Origin: Winogradskyella sp. MH6
Lineage (GTDB): Bacteria > Bacteroidota > Bacteroidia > Flavobacteriales > Flavobacteriaceae
Length of the DNA stretch: 64,000 bases
Assembly: GCF_022810765.1 (NCBI RefSeq)
Contig: NZ_CP094494.1
Coordinates: forward strand, 2,542,001 to 2,606,000
Reading direction: 5' to 3'
This document shows positions 50,514 through 60,209 of the stretch, in pieces. Made by a program: the position numbers and the translations under genes. A model generated the notes under the pieces. It saw only the letters and a program-made list of their open reading frames with translations. It did not search any database and was not told where the DNA came from. The stretch's first letter is position 1. Every line of letters begins with the position of its first letter.

Positions 50514-51362
50514 ATGAAAAAACTAGTACTTTTTGCTTTTGCCTTAACCTTAATGTTTTCGGTAAATGCACAGGTGGAAACACCACAGCCAAGTCCTTTT
50601 ACTAAAATTGAACAAAAGGTCGGTTTAACAGACGTAACCTTAGAATACTCTCGTCCGAGTATGAAAGGAAGAAAAATATTTGGGGATTTAGTTCCTTACG
50701 GAAAAGTATGGCGTGCAGGTGCCAATAAGAATACTGTAGTTACTTTTAGTGATGACGTTTCTGTAGAAGGTACTACTCTAAAGGCAGGTTCTTATGCTAT
50801 TTTTGTATCTCCCAACAAGGATTCGTGGACTGTTTTTTTCTATACAGACACCAATAATTGGGGAACACCAGCTAAATGGGATGATTCTAAAGTCGCAGCT
50901 AAAGTTACTGCTAAGGTATACGAGATGCCTATGGATGTAGAAACTTGGACTATAGGTTTTGATGACTTAACTAACAGCTCTGCCAACATTGGTTTCATTT
51001 GGGAAAAAACATATGCTTCTGTTAAATTTAAAGTGCCAACTGAAGACAAGGTGTCTGCTTCAATCAAAAATGTAATGTCTGGTCCATCTGCTAATGATTA
51101 TTACTCTGCTGCAGTGTATAATTTATCTGAGGGTAAAGATTTAGATCAAGCTATGAAATGGATAGACAAGGCGGTTGATATGACAAAAAATGAACCGCGT
51201 TTTTGGTTTTTAAGACAACAATCTTTAATACATGCTGCCAACGGAGATAAAAAAGGAGCGATTGCTGCTGCAAAAAAATCTTTAGAAGGTGCTAAGGAAG
51301 CAGGTAATGATGATTATGTGAAAATGAATAAGGACTCTCTAAAAGAATGGGGAGCGATGTAA
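50514..51362 (+). CDS. Secreted DUF2911 protein with TPR-like tail
   Basis: The 282-residue protein has a signal peptide (ends FSVNAQ), a DUF2911 beta domain (YSRPSMKGRKIFGDLVPYGK; WRAGANKNTVVTFS) and a helical C-terminus with TPR character (DLDQAMKWIDKAVDMTKNEP). DUF2911 is common in Bacteroidota and its role is unknown. The ATG at 50514 begins the signal peptide. It ends at a strong bidirectional terminator. Confidence 0.88.
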   Translation: MKKLVLFAFALTLMFSVNAQVETPQPSPFTKIEQKVGLTDVTLEYSRPSMKGRKIFGDLVPYGKVWRAGANKNTVVTFSDDVSVEGTTLKAGSYAIFVSPNKDSWTVFFYTDTNNWGTPAKWDDSKVAAKVTAKVYEMPMDVETWTIGFDDLTNSSANIGFIWEKTYASVKFKVPTEDKVSASIKNVMSGPSANDYYSAAVYNLSEGKDLDQAMKWIDKAVDMTKNEPRFWFLRQQSLIHAANGDKKGAIAAAKKSLEGAKEAGNDDYVKMNKDSLKEWGAM

Positions 51363-51380
51363 TAGTATTTTACACAATAT

Positions 51381-51414
51381 AAAAAAGCGCAACCTAAATG
51401 GGTTGCGCTTTTTT
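51381..51414. terminator. Bidirectional terminator
   Basis: AAAAAAGCGCAACC and GGTTGCGCTTTTTT form a perfect 14-bp stem with loop TAAATG. It separates the DUF2911 gene from the convergent symporter gene. Confidence 0.9.
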
Positions 51415-51430
51415 TATACTGTGTATGTGA

Positions 51431-53236
51431 TTAAATAGGTTGCTTAGAAAACTTCTGAAGAAGATTTGCAATAACTATAACTACAACACAACCGAATAAA
51501 TTAAGCCATAAATAAGGCATCCAATCAAAAGCCCAGCCAATAATTACAATGACTTGTGTTATAAGTGCTCCAATAAATACAGCATTTCCTTTTATATGCT
51601 TAAAGAAAAAGGCTAGTAAGAAAATACCTAGTACATTTCCATAAAAAATAGAACCAATAATATTTACCAATTGAATTAGATTTTCAGCTAAATCAGCAAA
51701 ACAAGCAATGATAATGGCAATAATTCCCCAGCCTAATGTAAACCACTTGGTCATATTCACCATGTGCGTTTCTCCTTTATCTTCTTTTAGGTTTCTGCCG
51801 TACAAATCAATAGAGGTAATCGTCGCCAACGCATTGATTTCTGAAGCTGTTGAAGACATTGCAGCTGAAAGAATAACGGCTAATAACAAACCTATTAACC
51901 CAGTTGGTAAATTATTAAGTATAAACCGAATGAACATATAATCTCTGTCATTGGTTTCTGTATCTTTTGCAGCGTCTTTATACAATGCTAAAAGTTCTGC
52001 AGACTTTGTTTTGAATGCTTCGCTTTTTGGATTTGATTTTAAATTTTCAACTTCACTTTCAAGTGTAGCATAATTGGTTTTGTATTCTGAATCAATCGCT
52101 TTTTTTATTAGGAATTTAGACTCCAAGCGGTATGTTTTTTCGATACTATCAATTTGAAATAGTTCCTGTTTTAATTCGGGATTATCGTTCTTTGCATAAG
52201 CCAAACTTAGTCGTTGCTTCATGTCAAAAAGTTCAGCTTGCTTATCTTGAAGTACTCTGTATTCATTTCCGTATTCTGAAGCTAAAACCGTTTCAGTAGA
52301 TTTGTCAATAAAATTTAGTGGTGAAGGGTTAAATTGATAAAATACAAATACCATAACACCAACTAAGAGGATAAAGAATTGCATAGGTACTTTTAACAGG
52401 CCATTAAAGAGTAAGCCCATTTGCATTTCTTTCATGCTTTTACCAGAAAGGTAACGTTGTACCTGGCTTTGATCTGTGCCGAAATAAGACAGCATTAAAA
52501 AGGTTCCACCAATAAGACCTGTCCAAACGGTATAACGATTTTCTAAATCAAAAGAAAAATCTAGTACTTCCATTTTTCCTGTAGCACCAGCAATATCAAT
52601 AGCATCGACAAAAGAAACTTCATCTGGTATGAGGTTAATAATGATAAAAAGCGCAGCCACCATACCAGCAAAAATGACAAACATTTGCTGTTTTTGGGTC
52701 ACAGTTACTGCTTTGGTGCCACCAGAAACAGTGTAAATTATTACCAATACACCAATAATGATATTTAGAGTAACAATGTTCCACCCTAAAACAACAGAGA
52801 GAATAATGGCAGGAGCAAATATGGTAATACCAGCAGCCAAGCCACGTTGAATTAAAAAGAGGATAGCTGTGAGTGTTCTGGTTTTTAAATCAAAACGATT
52901 TTCGAGAAATTCATATGCGGTATATACTTTAAGACGATGATAAATAGGAATAAATACCATGCAAATAATAACCATAGCAATTGGCAAACCGAAGTAGAAT
53001 TGTACAAATCCCATACCGTCCGAAAATGCCTGACCAGTTGTAGATAAGAATGTAATAGCACTAGCTTGAGTTGCCATTACAGACAAACCGATGGTCCACC
53101 ATTTGGTCGTATTACCTCCTCTTACATAATCCTGAACATTTTTACTGCCTCGTGTTTTCCACGTGCCATAGCCAACTATTATTGCTAATGTGGTAATTAA
53201 AACTGTCCAGTCTATCCAGTCTAAAGTTTGTTGCAT
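51431..53236 (-). CDS. Sodium:solute symporter (SSS family)
   Basis: The 601-residue protein has about 13 membrane helices. Family features are VMATQASAITFLSTTGQAFS near residue 54, YTAYEFLENRFDLKTRTL and SAAMSSTASEINALATITSI (the conserved Na+-site region near residue 460). A polar insert of about 110 residues (320-430) lies between helices. The solute is not identifiable from sequence. A 39-residue membrane gene lies 4 bp upstream and a PIG-L gene further upstream on the same strand. Confidence 0.92.
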   Translation of the reverse strand: MQQTLDWIDWTVLITTLAIIVGYGTWKTRGSKNVQDYVRGGNTTKWWTIGLSVMATQASAITFLSTTGQAFSDGMGFVQFYFGLPIAMVIICMVFIPIYHRLKVYTAYEFLENRFDLKTRTLTAILFLIQRGLAAGITIFAPAIILSVVLGWNIVTLNIIIGVLVIIYTVSGGTKAVTVTQKQQMFVIFAGMVAALFIIINLIPDEVSFVDAIDIAGATGKMEVLDFSFDLENRYTVWTGLIGGTFLMLSYFGTDQSQVQRYLSGKSMKEMQMGLLFNGLLKVPMQFFILLVGVMVFVFYQFNPSPLNFIDKSTETVLASEYGNEYRVLQDKQAELFDMKQRLSLAYAKNDNPELKQELFQIDSIEKTYRLESKFLIKKAIDSEYKTNYATLESEVENLKSNPKSEAFKTKSAELLALYKDAAKDTETNDRDYMFIRFILNNLPTGLIGLLLAVILSAAMSSTASEINALATITSIDLYGRNLKEDKGETHMVNMTKWFTLGWGIIAIIIACFADLAENLIQLVNIIGSIFYGNVLGIFLLAFFFKHIKGNAVFIGALITQVIVIIGWAFDWMPYLWLNLFGCVVVIVIANLLQKFSKQPI

Positions 53237-53240
53237 AGGC

Positions 53241-53360
53241 TTAGGCGAATGATGCTGTTATGAAATAAAAGAGAAGAATGTAAAGTGCGTTGGCAATGAG
53301 CACAATGGTGTACATTTTATCCCACTTTTGTTTTTGTTGCGGTTGGTCTTGGTTGTGCAT
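53241..53360 (-). CDS. Tiny single-span membrane protein paired with the symporter
   Basis: The 39-residue protein has a polar N-terminus (MHNQDQPQQKQKWDK) and one membrane helix (MYTIVLIANALYILLFYF). It begins 19 bp after the PIG-L gene and ends 4 bp before the symporter start, so all three form one operon. Small subunits of this kind often accompany SSS transporters; the gene is below usual length cut-offs. Confidence 0.7.
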   Translation of the reverse strand: MHNQDQPQQKQKWDKMYTIVLIANALYILLFYFITASFA

Positions 53361-53379
53361 ATTAATCAGTTGTTGGTTG

Positions 53380-55899
53380 TTAGTTTTTCAATGTCTTATT
53401 TTCACCTTTCCCGGCCGAGAGTAAGTTGGCAAAAAGACGATATGCGCCAGAAACACCAGCTGGAAACTCTCTAAAGAAACTTAAGCCAGTATAGATATAG
53501 TTGCCCTTACCGTATTTAGCAACCAATAGACTCCCTTCTTTAGAAGATTCACCTTTATCGTTCATAGAAAGAAGTGGTGTAAATTCATCTGACCATTGAT
53601 TTGGAAAATATAAGCCACGTTCTTGTACCCAACCTTCAAAATCTTGATTGGTGATTTTGTTTGGGAAATTAAGAATAGGATGGTTAGGCTCTAATATTTT
53701 AACTTCAGCATTTTCATCGGTAACACGATCTCTTGATAATTGCAAATCATAAGGTGCTATGTTGTCTGTTTTTAGGCGTCTGTTGGTATTATATTGAACA
53801 ATAAGGTTTCCGCCTTCTTTTACATATTCTAACAAGAATTTTTGTTTGAATTTTAATTCGTCGAGAATATTATAAGCTCTAATACCTACAACAACAGCAT
53901 CAAAATTAATCAGGTTTTCTGCTGAAATTTGTTCTGGTTTTACGATGGTAACATTGTAACCGATTTGTCTTAAACTCTCTGGTACTACATCTCCAGCACC
54001 TTCAATATATCCAATGTTATTACCACGTTTATCAATGTCTAAACGAACCACTTTACTCACACTAGGCATCAACACAGTTTGATACGGAATGTGACTGTAG
54101 TCTATTTCAATAAGCTCGTCAGTGTAATATTTTCCATTAATATTTACCATTGGAGTAATAAGGCCTTCACTTTGGTTTTTAGGTGGTATTACAGTAAACA
54201 CCACTTTTTGAATATCTCCTTTGTTTACGATTTCAATTTTTTGTTTTTGAGGATAGACATTCCAATCGTTTGGATAAGCCATTTGCACATAACCTTCAAT
54301 AGCATCTCGACCAGCTTTTACAGTAACTTCGATCTCTTTTTGTTGGTCATTTTCAAAAATGAAAACCTTATCAGAGATACTTGCAGACACTTCTGGGATT
54401 ATTTCAAAAGGTCTGTATAATTCACCTTTGTCAGGTTTTGAATATCTGTAAATTACTGGTTTGGTTATGGTTATTGGTGTACCTTCAATGTTAAGATTAA
54501 AATCCACAAAAACAGCTCTTGGTGTTTCAGGCTTACCAATCCATTCTTCATTATCAACATGATACATGCCAAGTGTACTCTTTTTGTTGAGCCAATATGG
54601 TGTGGTATAATGGCTGTTTTTTGGTATGGTAATGCCTTCGTTAAAATTTAATTTCTGATTTTCTGCCATGTCTATTTGCTTAGAAATAGCATTCTGAAGC
54701 GTTGATAGCTTGTAGGACATTAGTTTTATGGAAGCAGAACTTCGGTTTAAAGCTTCAATATCTAAACTAACAGTGCTGTTTGGTGCTGCATGTGGCGAGT
54801 TTGCAGATGCTTCTAAGTATAAGCCTGCACATGCCTCTATTATTGTTAATAGCTCTTTAGATTTAATAGCTTTCCAATGATCGTCTTTAACATTTTGAAG
54901 CAATCTGTAAGCTTCTAATAATTGAGGTAGGTGAGTGGCTGGATTTTTAAAGTTGAAGTTCTCCTCAACAGAATTCAGAATGTTTCCGATAGCTAATCCT
55001 CCTTCTATGCGATTCCAAGATGTATCGATACCTTCAAAAACCGAATTGCTACCGTTAAGAGGTTCGCCTTTTAAAAATTCTATGTATTCTTGCTGTGTGC
55101 CACGTTGCGATAAACGACCAAAACCTTGGCATAAATGCTGACTACTAGCTAGTGCTGCGACTTCGTTATTAGATAAGCCTTTGCTTGGGTAGTAAACACC
55201 AATATCAAAATTTAGCATGTTGCTTTTATCAGCCTCTTCAAATTTTTCTTGACTACCATAAAACCACCATGAGGTATTAAAAAAGATACGTTTTGGTTGC
55301 CATGTTTCGGTATATTGTAGTTGTGAAGGGTATTGTGAAGTGTCATTAGCTAGATCAAAAGCTTCCATGCTTAACATTGCAGAAGACGTGTGGTGACCAT
55401 GTGTAGAGCCTGGTGTTCTGTGGTCAAAACGATTGATAATCACATCTGGTTTAAAATTTCTAATAGCCCAAACCACATCTGCAAGTACTAGATCTTTATT
55501 CCAAATGTCTAAGGTTTCTTCAGGATGTTTAGAATATCCAAAATCATTGGCTCTTGTAAAGCGTTGTTCGCCACCATCTATACGACGTGCAGCTAATAAT
55601 TCTTGTGTTCTTATGACTCCAAGAAGTTCTCTAATTTCTGGTCCTATGAGGTTTTGTCCACCATCTCCACGAGTTAGCGATAAATATGCTGTACGTGCTT
55701 TAACCTCGTTAGACATATACGAGATTAGACGTGTATTTTCATCATCTGGATGAGCAGCCACATACAAAACAGAACCTAAAACATTGAGTTTTTGAACGGC
55801 TTCGTAGATTTCTGAGGAATTTAGTTTTTTGGGTTGTTGTGCTGGTAAAGAAATTAAACAGCTAAAAATGAATAGGATACAGAGTCTAGTCTGAAACAT
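53380..55899 (-). CDS. PIG-L (LmbE) family deacetylase, long form
   Basis: The 839-residue protein has a signal peptide (ends ISLPAQQ) and an N-terminal PIG-L domain with the Zn motif AAHPDDEN near residue 45, RGDGGQNLIGPEIRELLGV and a later His motif (STHGHHTS). The remaining 500 residues are strand-rich, with a final class-I glutamine-amidotransferase-like fold (GNLIVQYNTNRRL). It should de-N-acetylate a sugar outside the cytoplasm; the link to the neighbouring symporter suggests uptake of the product (inference). Confidence 0.9.
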   Translation of the reverse strand: MFQTRLCILFIFSCLISLPAQQPKKLNSSEIYEAVQKLNVLGSVLYVAAHPDDENTRLISYMSNEVKARTAYLSLTRGDGGQNLIGPEIRELLGVIRTQELLAARRIDGGEQRFTRANDFGYSKHPEETLDIWNKDLVLADVVWAIRNFKPDVIINRFDHRTPGSTHGHHTSSAMLSMEAFDLANDTSQYPSQLQYTETWQPKRIFFNTSWWFYGSQEKFEEADKSNMLNFDIGVYYPSKGLSNNEVAALASSQHLCQGFGRLSQRGTQQEYIEFLKGEPLNGSNSVFEGIDTSWNRIEGGLAIGNILNSVEENFNFKNPATHLPQLLEAYRLLQNVKDDHWKAIKSKELLTIIEACAGLYLEASANSPHAAPNSTVSLDIEALNRSSASIKLMSYKLSTLQNAISKQIDMAENQKLNFNEGITIPKNSHYTTPYWLNKKSTLGMYHVDNEEWIGKPETPRAVFVDFNLNIEGTPITITKPVIYRYSKPDKGELYRPFEIIPEVSASISDKVFIFENDQQKEIEVTVKAGRDAIEGYVQMAYPNDWNVYPQKQKIEIVNKGDIQKVVFTVIPPKNQSEGLITPMVNINGKYYTDELIEIDYSHIPYQTVLMPSVSKVVRLDIDKRGNNIGYIEGAGDVVPESLRQIGYNVTIVKPEQISAENLINFDAVVVGIRAYNILDELKFKQKFLLEYVKEGGNLIVQYNTNRRLKTDNIAPYDLQLSRDRVTDENAEVKILEPNHPILNFPNKITNQDFEGWVQERGLYFPNQWSDEFTPLLSMNDKGESSKEGSLLVAKYGKGNYIYTGLSFFREFPAGVSGAYRLFANLLSAGKGENKTLKN

Positions 55900-55924
55900 G
55901 AGGTTATTAAGTTAGTGTGCTTTT

Positions 55925-55932
55925 CAAATATA
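55925..55932 (-). promoter_or_regulatory. -7 box of the PIG-L/symporter operon
   Basis: The minus strand reads TATATTTG 25 bp upstream of the ATG at 55899. An AAAAAAGT/ACTTTTTT stem (55932-55949) lies directly upstream. No clear TTG -33 box. Confidence 0.5.
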
Positions 55933-55989
55933 AAAAAGTAGACTTTTTTAACCTTGCTTTTAGGTTTTGTTTAACGAAAAAGTAAGGAT

Positions 55990-56664
55990 TCAAGACTTGT
56001 TGTTTTCAATGTCGTAGAGCTCTTTTTCTGTAAAATTTCTAAAAGAAAATTTATAACCTTCAACCGCAGCAATAGCATAAAAAACGAAATCCATTGGACT
56101 AGCAATTTCTGAAATAATACTGAATGTTTGTGAATAGTCAAATAGTGAAAGTGTTTCAAAAAAGCCTAATTCTTCAGCCTCTGCGACTAAACCAACAATA
56201 CTTAATAGATCACCTATAAAACAACTTAAAACTGCAATTATAGCACCACAAATACCAAAGATTGGGTCTATGCCTTTGCCAAATATGCGCATACCTATAC
56301 CTACAGCGGCACCAACACCAATTGCCACAATACCTACCTTGTAACCCGTAGTAACAGTGATAAATGCCCAAGCTATTGCTGCTAGAATACCAATAATGAT
56401 ACCAGCAAAAATAGCTATAGGTAAGTTCTGTTCTGCTTTTAATGCGTTTAACTTTTCTTCAGAAAGACGAGTGTTAATCTCATCTCTTTGAAAAGTAACT
56501 TCGTCGTTTAATTCAGCAACTTGCTGCTCGTCTAATTTATAGGAGTCACATTCGTTTTCGAAGTCAGCAATGCGACCTGTTAGTTGGCATGTAAGACCAA
56601 CTTTTAAGTCCATTTGACGATTAACACAGGTTTTACAAAACTTAAGGTGTTCTTGTCTAGTCAT
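55990..56664 (-). CDS. Membrane protein with N-terminal Cys motif, unknown
   Basis: The 224-residue protein starts with HLKFCKTCVNRQMDLKVGLT, whose CxxC plus later Cys (TCQLTG, NECDSY) may bind metal. Four membrane helices follow (about 83-105, 107-125, 132-155 and 190-205). No named family is recognised. It stands alone between CorA and the PIG-L operon on the minus strand, with a 35-bp gap to CorA. Confidence 0.75.
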   Translation of the reverse strand: MTRQEHLKFCKTCVNRQMDLKVGLTCQLTGRIADFENECDSYKLDEQQVAELNDEVTFQRDEINTRLSEEKLNALKAEQNLPIAIFAGIIIGILAAIAWAFITVTTGYKVGIVAIGVGAAVGIGMRIFGKGIDPIFGICGAIIAVLSCFIGDLLSIVGLVAEAEELGFFETLSLFDYSQTFSIISEIASPMDFVFYAIAAVEGYKFSFRNFTEKELYDIENNKS

Positions 56665-56699
56665 TGGGTAAGGATTGGTTATATAGCAAGTATACTAAA

Positions 56700-57782
56700 T
56701 TATAACCACTTTTTCCTTTTAAAATAATAAAGCATTCCTAAAAAGAGCAGAACCATTACTCCTATGAGTATATGGTAACTATATTTGTAATGCAACTCTG
56801 GGATGTTATCGAAGTTCATGCCATAAATACCAGCGATAAAGGTGAGTGGAATAAAAATGGTAGCTATAATAGTGAGTACTTTCATCACTTCATTCATTTT
56901 GTTACTAATGGTGGTCATGTACATATCCATTAAACTCCATATCATTTCGCGATAAATATCTATGTTTTCTGACACTTGAATTAAGTGATCGTATATGTCT
57001 CTAAAGAAGTTTATTGTACGTTTATAAATAAAAGGGTGTTCACCTTTTTCTATTCGGTTTATAATTTCGCGAAGCGGGAAAATGGCACGTCGTACTTTTA
57101 GAATTTCACGTTTTAGTTGTTGCACTTCTACATTGATGTTTTCTCTATCATTACCCGAAAACAGCTCGGTTTCTAAATCTTCAATTTTGTTGCCTAGGGT
57201 TTCAATAATGCCAAAATAGTTGTCGACTATAGCATCAATTAAGGCATACATGAGATAATCTGATTTTAGACCTCTAATTCTTCCGTTTGCCAAACGCAGA
57301 CGTTCTCTAATGGATCCAAAAACATCTCCTTCAGATTCTTGAAATGTAAGGACATAGTTTTTGCCTAGAACAATGCTAACTTGCTCTATAATAATGTTTT
57401 CATCATCATCATAATAAAGCATTTTGAGCACAACAAAAAGATAATCGTCGTACTCATCTATTTTTGGGCGTTGCGACGTGTTAACGATGTCTTCTAAGAC
57501 CAAAGGATGAAGGTCGTATAGTTTACCAATATCTTCAATCTTATCTGTATGCTTTAGTCCATCTACATTTATCCATGTTACGGAGTCTGTCTCTTTATAG
57601 TTTACCGCATCTTCAATATTTAGTAAAATGGATTCTTCGATGTAGTCTTTTGTGTAGTCAAAGCATTCTACATGAAAATCTTTATCTGATTTTTGGCCGG
57701 TGTAAATAAGAGTTCCAGGAACCTGACCAATATGCTTTTTTGATTCTTGGGTGCGTTTTTTCTTGGTACGTCTTTTTATCAT
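56700..57782 (-). CDS. corA: CorA-family magnesium/cobalt transporter
   Basis: The 360-residue protein has the long cytoplasmic funnel (VTWINVDGLKHTDKIEDIGK; DDYLFVVLKMLYYDD) and two C-terminal membrane helices separated by the signature GMN in AGIYGMNF. Its basic N-terminus (KRRTKKKRTQESKK) and C-terminus (KRKKW) are typical. It moves Mg2+ across the inner membrane as a pentamer. It is 3 bp after the MscS-like gene. Confidence 0.95.
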   Translation of the reverse strand: MIKRRTKKKRTQESKKHIGQVPGTLIYTGQKSDKDFHVECFDYTKDYIEESILLNIEDAVNYKETDSVTWINVDGLKHTDKIEDIGKLYDLHPLVLEDIVNTSQRPKIDEYDDYLFVVLKMLYYDDDENIIIEQVSIVLGKNYVLTFQESEGDVFGSIRERLRLANGRIRGLKSDYLMYALIDAIVDNYFGIIETLGNKIEDLETELFSGNDRENINVEVQQLKREILKVRRAIFPLREIINRIEKGEHPFIYKRTINFFRDIYDHLIQVSENIDIYREMIWSLMDMYMTTISNKMNEVMKVLTIIATIFIPLTFIAGIYGMNFDNIPELHYKYSYHILIGVMVLLFLGMLYYFKRKKWL

Positions 57783-57785
57783 AGT

Positions 57786-58319
57786 TTAAAGAATACTGCT
57801 ATCGTCTAAAGCATCTTTCTTCATTAAAGTTACAGCTTTTTGAAGAATTAAGTTGTTTGGGTAGGTAACTAAATCTCCATTATCCTCTCTAAGTATGAGC
57901 TGAAATGCTCTAATATCTTCTATAATTGCTTCTACAGGATAATCTTTATCGTGTATTTTTATTTTATCTCCAACTTTATAAGGAAACGAGAAAAACATAA
58001 TAACACCAGAAGTTATGTTACTTAAAATAGACCATATAGCAAATAACGCTATGCCAATAACAGCAAATACAGAAGAAAATACTAAAGTGATATCACTAGT
58101 CCTAGCACCAAGAATAAAAGCCTCTATTAACAATGCCAAAAGCACTAATGTTACTGTGACATAACGACCTATTAAAGCTGCTCTGGCCTCGGTGGTTCCA
58201 CTTTTTTTTCCAATTTTGTTTACTGCAACAACAATTATTGCTCTAGTAATAAGAAGTATAATTAATACGATAAACGTATATATTAATTCATCTTTATAGG
58301 TTGTGAAGAAAGAATACAT
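57786..58319 (-). CDS. Small MscS-like mechanosensitive channel
   Basis: The 177-residue protein has two N-terminal membrane helices, the pore helix region (VFAVIGIALFAIWSILSNIT) and an MscS beta domain (PYKVGDKIKIHDKDYPVEAI). It lacks the large cytoplasmic cage of E. coli MscS, so it is a minimal form. It is followed by corA after 3 bp, so both are likely expressed together. Confidence 0.88.
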   Translation of the reverse strand: MYSFFTTYKDELIYTFIVLIILLITRAIIVVAVNKIGKKSGTTEARAALIGRYVTVTLVLLALLIEAFILGARTSDITLVFSSVFAVIGIALFAIWSILSNITSGVIMFFSFPYKVGDKIKIHDKDYPVEAIIEDIRAFQLILREDNGDLVTYPNNLILQKAVTLMKKDALDDSSIL

Positions 58320-58365
58320 AACTAATGATTAATGTATAGCAAATATAATTCTGTTTTTTTAGAAT

Positions 58366-58953
58366 TTATCCAGAAATAGTATTTAACGTTTCGTAAAGTA
58401 AGTGTGTTGGTAGCCCAACGACGTTGTTGTATGAGCCTTCGATGTTGGTAATTGCTATGGCTCCAATCCATTCTTGGATGCCGTAAGCACCAGCTTTGTC
58501 TAATGGTTTGTAAGTGTTTACATAGTACCAAATTTCGTCGTCTGTTAACGCCTTAAAAGTAACTTTGGTAATGGTATTTACAACCTTTTGCTGCGTTGTT
58601 TGTGTAAAGCAAATAGAGGTCATTACCTCATGGGTTTTGTTGCTAAGCGATTTAATCATCCTAAAGGCATCATTCTTGTCTTTTGGTTTTTCAACAGGTT
58701 TGTCGTCTAACCAAACAATGGTGTCGCTGGTAATTAAAATGTCTTTGTCTTTGAGTTGATTTTTAAAAGGTTCGGCTTTTAATTTTGCTAAATAATCTGT
58801 GATTTCAGAGCCTTTTAAAGTATTGGGATAAACTTCGTCAACAGGCTGAAGACGCACTTTAAAATCTATATTCATAGACTTTAAAAATGCCTGACGCCTT
58901 GGTGAAGCAGAAGCTAAAATGATGTTATAATCCTTTAGTTTGTCGTTTAGCAT
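58366..58953 (-). CDS. maf: Maf-family nucleoside triphosphate pyrophosphatase
   Basis: The 195-residue protein has the Maf signature ASASPRRQAFLKSMNIDF at the N-terminus, the catalytic SDTIVWLDDKPVEKPKDKND and YGIQEWIGAIAITNIEGSYN near the end. Maf proteins hydrolyse dTTP/UTP or modified nucleotides and affect septation. It is 1 bp after the UbiA-type gene. Confidence 0.93.
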   Translation of the reverse strand: MLNDKLKDYNIILASASPRRQAFLKSMNIDFKVRLQPVDEVYPNTLKGSEITDYLAKLKAEPFKNQLKDKDILITSDTIVWLDDKPVEKPKDKNDAFRMIKSLSNKTHEVMTSICFTQTTQQKVVNTITKVTFKALTDDEIWYYVNTYKPLDKAGAYGIQEWIGAIAITNIEGSYNNVVGLPTHLLYETLNTISG

Positions 58954-58954
58954 A

Positions 58955-59881
58955 CTAATTCAAAATAAAAGGATAAAGACTCATAGAAAGCATGCCAGTA
59001 AGCATGACTAATTTTAACATCAAACTAATGTGCTTGTAATGCGATTGTTGCTCTGCACTAAAAATCTTTATGGTAATATAAATGAGTGGTGCAACAACAA
59101 ATACTAAAAAATAACCCACTAAAAGTTGTTGAGTAAATAAACTAGTAATTATATAATATACTACAGCAAAAAGTGGTATTAGAGACAGTACAAATGCAAC
59201 TTTGTTTGCTCTATCTCTTCCTAAAACTATTGGCATGGTTTGCATACCAACTTTGTGATCTCCGTTAATGTCTTCAATATCTTTAACAACTTCTCTAACT
59301 AGGTTTATTAAAAAAGCGAAAATGGCATAGTCTCTTATGATTTCTAAAAATGGAATATTAGCCACATTATTGATGGACAACATTGAAGGGATTAATTCAA
59401 AAATACCAACAACCAAAATACTTAATGCCACAACAATAGAAACCACAATATTCCCTATTAAAAACATCTGTTTTAATGCAGTAGAGTAGATGTAAAGCAA
59501 CGCAGAGCTAATAAAAAATACTACGAAAAGAGAAGAATAATTAATGAGGTATGAGAGGTAAAAACCCAATCCAACACCAATAACATTTAGAAGCATGAAG
59601 TAGGTATAGCCATCCTTTTCTGAAATGTGCTTATTGATGATGACTTTACTTGGTTTGTTAACCTTATCTGTGTCAATATCATAAATATCGTTTATAATAT
59701 ATCCGCCAGCTGCAATACATAATGTAGCTATAACCAAAATAATAAAAGCAAAAGTACTGAGAGTAGTTGTAACACCTTGACTTTCATTAAAAGGAAGCAA
59801 TAAAGCGTACTTAATTAAGATTTGCACAAGCGCAATCATTAATAGGTTTTTCCAACGGATTAGATTAAGAAAATGAATCAT
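58955..59881 (-). CDS. UbiA-type prenyltransferase
   Basis: The 308-residue protein has eight or nine membrane helices and the two Asp-rich motifs of the family: NDIYDIDTDKVNKPSK near residue 65 and EDINGDHKVG near 195. In Bacteroidota this type (geranylgeranylglycerol-phosphate synthase-like or GGGP geranylgeranyltransferase) attaches a prenyl group to a lipid or quinone precursor; the exact acceptor is unclear. Confidence 0.85.
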   Translation of the reverse strand: MIHFLNLIRWKNLLMIALVQILIKYALLLPFNESQGVTTTLSTFAFIILVIATLCIAAGGYIINDIYDIDTDKVNKPSKVIINKHISEKDGYTYFMLLNVIGVGLGFYLSYLINYSSLFVVFFISSALLYIYSTALKQMFLIGNIVVSIVVALSILVVGIFELIPSMLSINNVANIPFLEIIRDYAIFAFLINLVREVVKDIEDINGDHKVGMQTMPIVLGRDRANKVAFVLSLIPLFAVVYYIITSLFTQQLLVGYFLVFVVAPLIYITIKIFSAEQQSHYKHISLMLKLVMLTGMLSMSLYPFILN

Positions 59882-59889
59882 TTTAAGTA

Positions 59890-60204
59890 TTAATGAGAAA
59901 GAATTTGATTGATTAAATAATAAGCAACGTATAAAACAAAAGCAAAAACAATAAGGCTGATAACAACGGTTCGCCTAAATAATTTACGTTCTTGTTTTCG
60001 TATTTTGTTTTTTATTTTTTCTTTATCTGTTTTGCTAAGGTTTTTGTGCATAAACTCCATCTCATAATGGAGATGAGCCTCTAAATCTAGCTTTTCTTTA
60101 TAGACAGAAAAGGGAGTGCTTGTTTTTTGGTTAAAAGTAGATTGGTTGTTGCCAAAACCTATATAACCAAAACCAGTGCTATGTCGTCTGCTTCTTCGAG
60201 CCAT
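59890..60204 (-). CDS. Single-span membrane protein, unknown
   Basis: This is a 104-residue protein with a basic N-terminus (MARRSRRHSTGFGYIGFGNN), a charged helical middle (LSKTDKEKIKNKIRKQERKL) and one C-terminal membrane helix (VISLIVFAFVLYVAYYLI). No family is recognised. It is 5 bp after the KdsC-like gene and 8 bp before the UbiA-type gene, so it belongs to the same operon. Confidence 0.75.
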   Translation of the reverse strand: MARRSRRHSTGFGYIGFGNNQSTFNQKTSTPFSVYKEKLDLEAHLHYEMEFMHKNLSKTDKEKIKNKIRKQERKLFRRTVVISLIVFAFVLYVAYYLINQILSH

Positions 60205-60209
60205 GTTAT

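Noticed and set aside
55971..56159. 62-codon minus-strand frame
   Set aside because: It overlaps the end of the membrane-protein gene in another frame and has no start signal or conserved look.
58322..58531. 69-codon minus-strand frame
   Set aside because: It is a shadow of the 3' end of maf in another frame.
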